From Betaproteobacteria bacterium UBA5582 (GTDB taxonomy: Bacteria; Pseudomonadota; Gammaproteobacteria; Burkholderiales; Rhodocyclaceae): DNA of 5,925 bases. The notes under the pieces were generated by a model that saw nothing but the letters and a program-made list of their open reading frames with translations, had not been told where the DNA came from and did not search any database. Within the stretch, counting starts at the first letter, position 1. Each line of letters starts with the position of its first letter. Below, one piece after another: positions 1 through 4,361 of the stretch. Both the position numbers and the translations under genes were made by a program. Location of the stretch: the NCBI GenBank assembly GCA_002425245.1, contig DILW01000193.1, positions 1 through 5,925 of the forward strand, written 5' to 3'.

Positions 1-24
1 GATACGCTGGGCGCCCAGCGTATC
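1..24. repeat. Perfect 24-bp palindrome at the window edge
   Basis: The arm GATACGCTGGGC (1-12) is followed directly by its exact reverse complement (13-24) with no spacer. Read leftward, 24-13 is normal proB coding sequence for DTLG, and 12-1 is that stretch folded back on itself. The position at the very first base and the loss of ProB similarity at the centre suggest a fold-back artefact at a contig end rather than a biological site. A real palindromic site cannot be excluded from this window. Confidence 0.9.
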
Positions 25-486
25 GTTGTCGCCGAACTTGATCTCGTCAGTGATCACCGTGTCGTTTTCGTTGATGATCGGGATGACGCCCAGGCCGAGC
101 AGGGTGTTCAGCGTGGCACGGGCGTTCAGGTAGCGCTTGCGGTCGGCGAGGTCGTCGTGGGTGAGCAGGATCTGCGCGGTGTGCAGGCCATGCTTGCTGA
201 ACGCGGCTTCGTAGACTTCGACCAGGCCGGCCTGGCCGACGGCAGCGGCGGCCTGTTTTTCATGCACGGTCTTCGGCCGGCGGCCCCAGCCCAGGCGCTG
301 GACGCCGCAGGCGACGGCGCCGGAGGAGACGAGGATGACCTCGCGTCCCTGTTCGCGCAGGGCGGCGATCTGCCGTGCCCAACTGTCGATCGCGGCAAGG
401 TCGAGGCCGTTGCCGTTGCTGGTGACGAGTGCCGAGCCGACCTTGACGACCAGGCGTTTGGCGGAAGCGAGGCGGCTGCGGCTCAT
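1..486 (-). CDS. proB: Glutamate 5-kinase ProB, N-terminal part (cut by left edge)
   Basis: Gamma-glutamyl kinase: phosphorylates L-glutamate with ATP in the first step of proline synthesis, in the cytosol. The 162 visible codons give an amino acid kinase fold beginning MSRSRLASAKRLVVKVGSAL, with the phosphate-binding VVKVGSALVT strand-loop, the ILVSSGAVACG motif, an AVGQAGL segment, ILLTHDDLADRKRYLNAR, and the substrate-binding VIPIINENDTV and KFGDNDTLGA motifs. These match ProB in order and spacing; the rest of the kinase domain and any C-terminal PUA domain lie outside. The ATG overlaps the obg stop codon as ATGA (483-486), and GAGG at 491-494 is a tightly spaced ribosome site, so translation is probably coupled to obg. 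The last four visible residues (AQRI) do not follow the expected GAL(V) continuation; they fall in a perfect palindrome at 1-24, so positions 1-12 may not be genuine proB sequence. Confidence 0.95.
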   Translation of the reverse strand, partial: MSRSRLASAKRLVVKVGSALVTSNGNGLDLAAIDSWARQIAALREQGREVILVSSGAVACGVQRLGWGRRPKTVHEKQAAAAVGQAGLVEVYEAAFSKHGLHTAQILLTHDDLADRKRYLNARATLNTLLGLGVIPIINENDTVITDEIKFGDNDTLGAQRI

Positions 487-1556
487 TGTTCCTCGGCGGG
501 CGTGTCTTCGTCGTCGTCGGCGATTTCCGGGCGGGCCATCTGTTCGAGGGCTTCCTGGATCGCGTAGATCAGCGGCTTGGTGCCGTCGCCGGTGATGGCG
601 GTGATCGGGAACACCGGGCCGTCGTACTTGGTCGCCTTCTTGTAGGCCTTGAGGAAGTCCTTGACCGCTTTTTCGCGGTCTTCCTCGGGGATCAGGTCGA
701 GCTTGTTGAGGACCAGCCAGCGCGGTTTGTCGGCCAGTGCCGGGTCGTGCTTGACCAGCTCGCCGACGATGGCCTTGGCGTCCTTGACCGGGTCGGCATC
801 GGGATCGATCGGTGCGATGTCGACCAGGTGCAGCAGGATGCGCGTGCGCTGCAGGTGCTTGAGGAAGCGGATGCCGAGGCCGGCGCCGTCGGCGGCGCCT
901 TCGATCAGTCCGGGCACGTCGGCCATGACGAAACTTTTCTCGGCGCCGACGCGGACCACGCCGAGATTGGGATGCAGCGTGGTGAACGGGTAGTCGGCGA
1001 CCTTCGGCCGGGCCGACGAGACGGCGCGGATCAGCGTGCTCTTGCCGGCGTTGGGCAGGCCGAGCAGGCCGACGTCGGCGAGCACGCGCAGTTCGAGGCT
1101 GACCTCGAATTCCTCGCCCGGCTCGCCCTTGGTGCATTGGCGCGGCGCGCGGTTGGTCGACGACTTGAAATGGGTGTTGCCGAGGCCGCCCTTGCCGCCC
1201 TTGGCGAGCAGGACCTTCTTGTCGTGCACGTCGAGGTCGGCGAGGATTTCGCCGGTGTTCAGGTCGGTGACCACGGTGCCGACCGGCATGCGCAGGAAGA
1301 TGTCTTCGCCGCCCTTGCCGTAGCAGTCGGCGCTGCCGCCGTTCTCGCCACGCTGGCCGAGGAACTTGCGGGTGTAGCGGTAATCGACCAGGGTGTTGAT
1401 GTTGCGGTCGGCGATCACGTACACGCTGCCGCCGCGACCGCCGTCGCCGCCGTTGGGGCCACCCATCGGGATGTATTTTTCGCGGCGGAAGGTGGCGATG
1501 CCGTTACCGCCGTCGCCGGCTTTAACGTAGATCTTTGCTTCGTCAATGAACTTCAT
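483..1556 (-). CDS. obg: Obg/CgtA GTPase
   Basis: Essential P-loop GTPase that binds the 50S subunit late in assembly and is linked to the stringent response; cytosolic and ribosome associated. The 357-aa product has the glycine-rich Obg fold at about 1-159 (MKFIDEAKIYVKAGDGGNG, then GGPNGGDGGRGGSVY). The GTPase domain follows from about 160: G1 GLPNAGKST at 166-174, G2 around T192-T193, G3 DVPG at 213-216, G4 NKLD at 284-287 and G5 ITA at 318-320, where many homologues have ISA. The tail after about 340 is acidic (ADDDEDTPAEEQ), as in proteobacterial Obg. The start is set by the conserved MKFIDEA and by AGAGG at 1565-1569, eight bases upstream. It follows rpmA after 68 bp containing an intrinsic terminator, and its TGA overlaps the proB ATG. 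Confidence 0.98.
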   Translation of the reverse strand: MKFIDEAKIYVKAGDGGNGIATFRREKYIPMGGPNGGDGGRGGSVYVIADRNINTLVDYRYTRKFLGQRGENGGSADCYGKGGEDIFLRMPVGTVVTDLNTGEILADLDVHDKKVLLAKGGKGGLGNTHFKSSTNRAPRQCTKGEPGEEFEVSLELRVLADVGLLGLPNAGKSTLIRAVSSARPKVADYPFTTLHPNLGVVRVGAEKSFVMADVPGLIEGAADGAGLGIRFLKHLQRTRILLHLVDIAPIDPDADPVKDAKAIVGELVKHDPALADKPRWLVLNKLDLIPEEDREKAVKDFLKAYKKATKYDGPVFPITAITGDGTKPLIYAIQEALEQMARPEIADDDEDTPAEEQ

Positions 1557-1564
1557 GCTTTCCG

Positions 1565-1569
1565 CCTCT
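1565..1569 (-). promoter_or_regulatory. Ribosome binding site of obg
   Basis: AGAGG on the minus strand, eight bases before the obg ATG at 1556. It lies just beyond the U-rich tract of the rpmA-obg terminator, so the leader of any read-through transcript is very short. Confidence 0.55.
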
Positions 1570-1570
1570 G

Positions 1571-1604
1571 AAAATTAAAAAGCCCTATCCGGCGGATAGG
1601 GCTT
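1571..1604 (-). terminator. Intrinsic terminator between rpmA and obg
   Basis: The minus strand reads AAGCCCTATCC (1604-1594), loop GCC, then GGATAGGGCTT (1590-1580), followed by TTTAATTTT. This is an 11-bp perfect stem with a T-rich tail in the leftward direction, about 20 bases after the rpmA stop. It should end or attenuate the rplU-rpmA transcript, so obg-proB would depend on read-through or on a promoter inside rpmA. No convincing -10/-35 pair fits in the 68-bp gap itself. Confidence 0.85.
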
Positions 1605-1624
1605 CTGGGTTCCGCCGGTCCGAA

Positions 1625-1888
1625 TTATTCGGCAGCCGGAACGATGGTGACCGTGCGGCGCTTCTTTTCGCCCTTGATGGCGAACTGGATGGTGCCATCC
1701 TTCAGCGCGAACAGGGTGTGGTCCTTGCCCATGCCGACGTTTTCACCGGCGTGGAATTCGGTACCGCGCTGGCGAACGATAATGTTGCCGGCGAGAACGA
1801 ATTGACCGCCGTAGCGCTTGACGCCGAGTCGTTGTGCCTGTGAGTCGCGGCCGTTACGCGAACTGCCGCCTGCCTTTTTGTGTGCCAT
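1625..1888 (-). CDS. rpmA: 50S ribosomal protein L27
   Basis: Bacterial L27, an 87-aa basic protein of the large subunit whose N-terminal tail reaches the peptidyl-transferase centre. It begins MAHKKAGGSSRNGRDSQAQR, the family's hallmark N-terminus, followed by LGVKRYGGQ, then IIVRQRGTEFHAGENVGMGKDHTLFAL, all canonical. It has no Firmicutes-type cleavable leader, since AHKKAGG follows the initiator Met directly. Length is as usual for the family (about 85). AAGGAG at 1896-1901, seven bases before the ATG, sets the start. It lies 21 bp after rplU and is clearly cotranscribed with it; the stop is TAA at 1625-1627, with a terminator just beyond. Confidence 0.99.
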   Translation of the reverse strand: MAHKKAGGSSRNGRDSQAQRLGVKRYGGQFVLAGNIIVRQRGTEFHAGENVGMGKDHTLFALKDGTIQFAIKGEKKRRTVTIVPAAE

Positions 1889-1895
1889 TTGCTAG

Positions 1896-1901
1896 CTCCT
1901 T
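1896..1901 (-). promoter_or_regulatory. Ribosome binding site of rpmA
   Basis: Full-consensus AAGGAG on the minus strand, seven bases before the rpmA ATG, inside the 21-bp gap between rplU and rpmA. This is the strongest Shine-Dalgarno match in the leftward cluster, in keeping with a highly expressed ribosomal protein. Confidence 0.85.
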
Positions 1902-1909
1902 CTCTGAAC

Positions 1910-2221
1910 TCAGGCAGCGATCGTGTCGATGCGCAGTTCGGTGTAGTTCTGACGATGGCCCTGGCGCTTCTGGTAGTGCTTGCGACGGCGCATCTTGAAG
2001 ATCTTGACCTTGTCGTGGCGGCCGTGGGAAACCACGGTGCACTTGACGGAGGCGCCAGCAACGAGCGGGGCGCCGACCTTCACCGACTCGCCTTCGCCTA
2101 CCATGAGGACCTGATCGAGGGTGACTTCTGCGCCAACGTCTGCCGGTATCTGTTCTACTTTGAGTTTTTGGCCAGCGGAAACGCGATACTGCTTGCCGCC
2201 GGTTTTTATGACCGCATACAT
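1910..2221 (-). CDS. rplU: 50S ribosomal protein L21
   Basis: Bacterial L21, 103 aa, the same length as the E. coli protein; it binds 23S rRNA during 50S assembly. It opens MYAVIKTGGKQYRVSAGQKL, the family N-terminus, carries a DQVLMVGEGESVKVGAP middle, and has the C-terminal basic signature IFKMRRRKHYQKRQGHRQ followed by YTELRI. CGGAG at 2230-2234 lies eight bases before the ATG. It is the first gene of the leftward rplU-rpmA unit and has a near-consensus sigma70 promoter at 2270-2297. The stop TGA (1910-1912) precedes rpmA by 21 bp. Confidence 0.99.
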   Translation of the reverse strand: MYAVIKTGGKQYRVSAGQKLKVEQIPADVGAEVTLDQVLMVGEGESVKVGAPLVAGASVKCTVVSHGRHDKVKIFKMRRRKHYQKRQGHRQNYTELRIDTIAA

Positions 2222-2229
2222 GGGTTGGA

Positions 2230-2234
2230 CTCCG
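2230..2234 (-). promoter_or_regulatory. Ribosome binding site of rplU
   Basis: CGGAG on the minus strand, eight bases before the rplU ATG. With transcription starting near 2263, the untranslated leader would be only about 42 bases, leaving little room for an autoregulatory ribosomal-protein leader. Confidence 0.7.
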
Positions 2235-2269
2235 AAAATAAATCTAAAGGGTGCTACAGAGAACCGCGC

Positions 2270-2297
2270 ATTATACGCAGGAGTTCATGAAAGTCAA
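2270..2297 (-). promoter_or_regulatory. Sigma70 promoter of rplU-rpmA
   Basis: On the minus strand, TTGACT (2297-2292) is followed after 16 bases by a perfect TATAAT (2275-2270). The -35 box matches consensus at five of six positions and the -10 box at all six. Expected initiation is near 2263. This is the strongest promoter visible in the window and fits a ribosomal-protein operon. Confidence 0.85.
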
Positions 2298-2314
2298 AGG
2301 CTATCAATGGCTTG

Positions 2315-2323
2315 TGCTAGAAT
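2315..2323 (+). promoter_or_regulatory. Extended -10 promoter of the FKBP-rluF unit
   Basis: TGCTAGAAT contains an extended TGn element and a -10 box (TAGAAT at 2318-2323) matching TATAAT at five of six positions. No good -35 box stands 16-18 bases upstream, where the sequence is roughly CAAAGG; extended -10 promoters often lack one. Initiation near 2330 would leave a leader of about 20 bases holding the ribosome binding site. The place where its -35 contacts would fall overlaps the -35 box of the divergent rplU promoter. Confidence 0.65.
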
Positions 2324-2336
2324 TTCGCGCTTTCGC

Positions 2337-2343
2337 AAAGGAG
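2337..2343 (+). promoter_or_regulatory. Ribosome binding site of the FKBP gene
   Basis: AAAGGAG, six bases before the ATG at 2350. This site decides the start, because the same frame stays open upstream to 2251; those upstream starts lie in or before the promoter and lack such a site. Confidence 0.85.
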
Positions 2344-2349
2344 CATCTC

Positions 2350-2694
2350 ATGGCTGAAATCACCACGGCCTCCGGCCTGATCTACGAAGACACCGTCGAA
2401 GGCAGCGGCGCCGTCGCCGCCGCCGGCGCTTTCGTCACCGTGCACTACACCGGCTGGCTGACCGACGGCAGCAAGTTCGATTCGAGCAAGGATCGCAACG
2501 ATCCCTTCCAGTTTCCGCTCGGCCAGGGCCATGTCATCAAGGGTTGGGACGAAGGCGTCCAGGGAATGAAGATTGGCGGCACCCGCAAGCTGACCATCCC
2601 GGCGCACCTCGGTTACGGCGCCCGCGGCGCTGGCGGCGTCATCCCGCCGAACGCAACGCTGGTCTTCGAGGTCGAACTCCTCGATCTGCAATGA
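2350..2694 (+). CDS. FKBP-type peptidyl-prolyl cis-trans isomerase
   Basis: A single-domain, 114-aa FKBP12-like foldase that catalyses cis-trans isomerisation of prolyl bonds. There is no signal peptide, so it should act in the cytosol. The pocket residues known from human FKBP12 are all present by motif: Y33 in VHYTG, F43-D44 in KFDSS, F53, V62-I63 and W66 in GHVIKGWDEG, Y89 in LGYGARG, I98 in GVIPPNATL, and F106 in LVFEVELL. It should therefore be active and FK506-sensitive by family inference. The flap after Y89 is the short FKBP12 type, without the inserted chaperone domain of SlyD-type proteins. It is the first gene of the rightward unit, and its TGA (2692-2694) overlaps the next gene's ATG as ATGA. 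Candidate names such as fkpA or fklB would be misleading for so short a protein, so no symbol is given. Confidence 0.96.
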   Translation: MAEITTASGLIYEDTVEGSGAVAAAGAFVTVHYTGWLTDGSKFDSSKDRNDPFQFPLGQGHVIKGWDEGVQGMKIGGTRKLTIPAHLGYGARGAGGVIPPNATLVFEVELLDLQ

Positions 2695-3806
2695 CCCAGG
2701 CTGACGATCCCTGGGCCAAGTGGCGCCAGCCGGCCGATAAGGCCGCGCCTGCCGCCGAGAAAGCGGAGCCGCCTGCCCCGGAAAAATCGGCACCGGCGCG
2801 AGCACGGCCGGCCAAAGCGCCGGAACGCCCGGTGGCCGACAAGCGGTCAGCGGATGAGGGTGCGGCCGATCTGGAGGTCAAGGCCGAGGTGAAAGCCAAG
2901 CCGGCCGGTACCTTGGGCGTGAAGGCCGGCCTGCGTTCGGAAGCGCCCGGAAAGCGCACGCCCTTGCGTGGCGGTTCGCCGGTACGCAAGCCGATGGCAG
3001 TTGCGACGCCGGTTGAACGTCCGGCTGGCCGGCCGGTGAAAAAGGCGGCGGCGCCCGTCGAGCGCTCAGGCCCCCCGCCCACGGGGACGCGGCTGTCCAA
3101 GGTGATGTCCGAACGCGGCATGTGTTCGCGGCGCGAAGCCGATCTGTGGATCGAGCGCGGCTGGGTTTTCGTCAATGGCGAGCAGGTCAGCGAACTCGGT
3201 TCGCGCATCGATCCGGATGCGCGCATCGAAGTGTCGACCGAGGCCAAGAAGGATCAAGCCAAGGCGGTCACCATCCTGCTGCACAAGCCGGTCGGCTACG
3301 TTTCCGGCCAGCCGGAACCGGGCTGCATTCCGGCGGTGACGCTGATCACCGCGGAAAACCAGGTGCCGCAATCGGGCGGGCCCGAGTTCAAGCCGTGGAT
3401 GCTGCGCGGCCTGGCCCCGGCCGGCCGGCTCGACGTCGATTCGACCGGCCTCCTCGTGCTGACCAGCGACGGTCGTGTCGCCAAACGCCTGATCGGCGAG
3501 GACAGCGATGCCGAGAAGGAATACCTGGTGCGCGTCTCCGGCGAAATGATCAAGGGCGGCCTGGAGCTGCTGCGCCACGGCCTGGAGCTCGACGGCAAGG
3601 CCTTGAAGCCGGCCTGGGTCAAGCAGTTGAACGAGGACCAGCTGCACTTCATCCTCAAGGAAGGCAAGAAGCGGCAGATCCGCCGCATGTGCGAACTGGT
3701 CGGCCTCAAGGTGGTCGGCCTGAAGCGCGTGCGCATCGGCCGCATCCGCCTGGGCGACCTGCCCATGGGGCAGTGGCGCTTCCTGCGCGCCGACGAAGCG
3801 TTCTAG
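2691..3806 (+). CDS. rluF: RluF-like 23S rRNA pseudouridine synthase
   Basis: Predicted S4-domain pseudouridine synthase of the RsuA/RluB/E/F family, which isomerises uridine in rRNA (E. coli RluF acts on 23S U2604 and tRNA-Tyr U35). The 371-aa product has three parts. Residues 1 to about 130 are a low-complexity Ala/Pro/Lys/Arg-rich, probably disordered extension. An S4 RNA-binding domain starts near 134 (RLSKVMSERGMCSRREADLW). The catalytic domain follows, with HKPVGYVSG at 198-206, AGRLDVDSTGLL with predicted nucleophile D248, EKEYLVRVSGE, and GKKRQIRRMCE at 325-335. EKEYLV and RQIRRMCE point to RluF rather than RluB or RsuA. The stretch between KPVGY and RLD is about 15 residues longer than in E. 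coli RluF. The start at 2691 overlaps the FKBP stop, with no strong ribosome site, so translation is likely coupled. Exact substrate is not shown by sequence. Confidence 0.9.
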   Translation: MTQADDPWAKWRQPADKAAPAAEKAEPPAPEKSAPARARPAKAPERPVADKRSADEGAADLEVKAEVKAKPAGTLGVKAGLRSEAPGKRTPLRGGSPVRKPMAVATPVERPAGRPVKKAAAPVERSGPPPTGTRLSKVMSERGMCSRREADLWIERGWVFVNGEQVSELGSRIDPDARIEVSTEAKKDQAKAVTILLHKPVGYVSGQPEPGCIPAVTLITAENQVPQSGGPEFKPWMLRGLAPAGRLDVDSTGLLVLTSDGRVAKRLIGEDSDAEKEYLVRVSGEMIKGGLELLRHGLELDGKALKPAWVKQLNEDQLHFILKEGKKRQIRRMCELVGLKVVGLKRVRIGRIRLGDLPMGQWRFLRADEAF

Positions 3807-3820
3807 GCCAACCAAAAACA

Positions 3821-3855
3821 AAAAACGCCGGCCGGGTCGCCCCGCCGGCGTTTTT
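3821..3855. terminator. Bidirectional intrinsic terminator
   Basis: AAAAACGCCGGC (3821-3832) pairs perfectly with GCCGGCGTTTTT (3844-3855) around an 11-base loop that can pair further (GGG with CCC). The T run serves the rightward rluF transcript and the A run serves the leftward hydratase transcript. It sits exactly between the convergent stops at 3806 and 3872, so it should insulate both. Confidence 0.93.
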
Positions 3856-3871
3856 CATGGGTGTAAGTGTC

Positions 3872-4309
3872 TCAGGCCGTACCGGTGGGAGCGGCGGCGC
3901 GGACCGGCGGCATCATCACGCATTCGCCTTCGATCACCGTCTTGCCGGCGACCGTGCACACGGTGTCGAGCGTGACGCGGTTCTTCGCGGTATTGACTTC
4001 CTTGACCGTCACCGTCGCCGTGACGGTGTCGCCCGGGCGCACCGGTGCCTTGAACTTGAGCGTCTGCGACAGGTAGATGGTGCCCGGTCCGGGCAGCTTG
4101 TTGGCGAGTACCGCCGAAATGAAGCCGGCCGACAGCATGCCGTGCGCGATACGGCCGCCGAACATCGTGCCCTTGGCGTATTCCTCGTCGAGGTGGGCCG
4201 GGTTGACGTCGGTCGAGATGCCGGCGAAGAGGATTATGTCGGCTTCGGTCACGGTCTTTGAGGTGCTGGCGGACATGCCGGGTTCGAGTTGGTCGATGTG
4301 ATACGACAT
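3872..4309 (-). CDS. MaoC/PhaJ-like (R)-specific enoyl-CoA hydratase
   Basis: A single-hotdog MaoC-family hydratase of 145 aa. PhaJ-type members hydrate trans-2-enoyl-CoA to (R)-3-hydroxyacyl-CoA, linking beta-oxidation to polyhydroxyalkanoate synthesis. The catalytic motif is clear: FAGISTDVNPAHLDEEYA with D34, N36 and H39 (D31 and H36 in the Aeromonas enzyme), followed by GGRIAHGMLSAGFISAVLA and KFKAPVRPGDTVTATVTV, the hydratase-2 pattern. Length matches PhaJ (about 135-160). The last 12 or so residues are Ala/Pro-rich and probably unstructured. AGGAG lies seven bases before the ATG. It lies 52 bp after an ABC permease gene on the same strand, with no terminator between, so read-through is possible beside its own candidate promoter. 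No phaC/phaA/phaB is in view, so the PHA role is inference; a fatty-acid or acyl-CoA catabolic role is equally open. Confidence 0.9.
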   Translation of the reverse strand: MSYHIDQLEPGMSASTSKTVTEADIILFAGISTDVNPAHLDEEYAKGTMFGGRIAHGMLSAGFISAVLANKLPGPGTIYLSQTLKFKAPVRPGDTVTATVTVKEVNTAKNRVTLDTVCTVAGKTVIEGECVMMPPVRAAAPTGTA

Positions 4310-4316
4310 TGCTGGG

Positions 4317-4321
4317 CTCCT
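4317..4321 (-). promoter_or_regulatory. Ribosome binding site of the hydratase gene
   Basis: AGGAG on the minus strand, seven bases before the ATG at 4309. It supports MSYHIDQLEPG as the true N-terminus. Confidence 0.8.
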
Positions 4322-4350
4322 GTCAGGTTGTTATTGGGTTGGGAAGCAGC

Positions 4351-4359
4351 ACTCTAGCA
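4351..4359 (-). promoter_or_regulatory. Candidate extended -10 promoter of the hydratase gene
   Basis: The minus strand reads TGCTAGAGT, an extended -10 with TAGAGT at 4356-4351 (four of six matches to TATAAT plus the TGn). Initiation near 4344 would give a leader of about 35 bases. The -35 position (about 4374-4379, GCATTA) is poor and lies inside the end of the permease gene. The motif nearly repeats TGCTAGAAT at 2315-2323. Motif-level evidence only. Confidence 0.45.
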
Positions 4360-4361
4360 CG

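Noticed and set aside
126..398. Small minus- and plus-strand frames within proB (around 126-567)
   Set aside because: They are out of frame with clearly conserved ProB sequence and lack ribosome sites or recognisable products.
486..1571. A 361-codon open frame on the plus strand lying antisense over the whole of obg
   Set aside because: It is in codon register with obg, so it stays open simply because obg uses no TTA, CTA or TCA codons, as expected at high GC. Its product is low-complexity Val/Asp/Ala/Gly with no recognisable domain, and no ribosome site marks its start.
2222..2263. An autoregulatory leader or riboswitch before rplU
   Set aside because: The leader is only about 42 bases and shows no strong stem beyond the ribosome site, which is too little for a known structured leader.
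2251..2349. Upstream in-frame starts for the FKBP (GTG 2251, ATG 2287)
   Set aside because: The added residues have no family counterpart and cover both promoters, while ATG 2350 has AAAGGAG at six bases and gives the normal FKBP12-type N-terminus.
2544..2690. Upstream extension of the pseudouridine synthase to 2544
   Set aside because: It would overlap the well-supported FKBP frame by 150 bases and gives Arg/Pro-rich shadow sequence; the ATGA start at 2691 is the standard coupled arrangement.
3066..3821. A long minus-strand open frame over rluF
   Set aside because: A GC-driven shadow of rluF that runs into the bidirectional terminator; the plus frame has full S4 and catalytic motifs.
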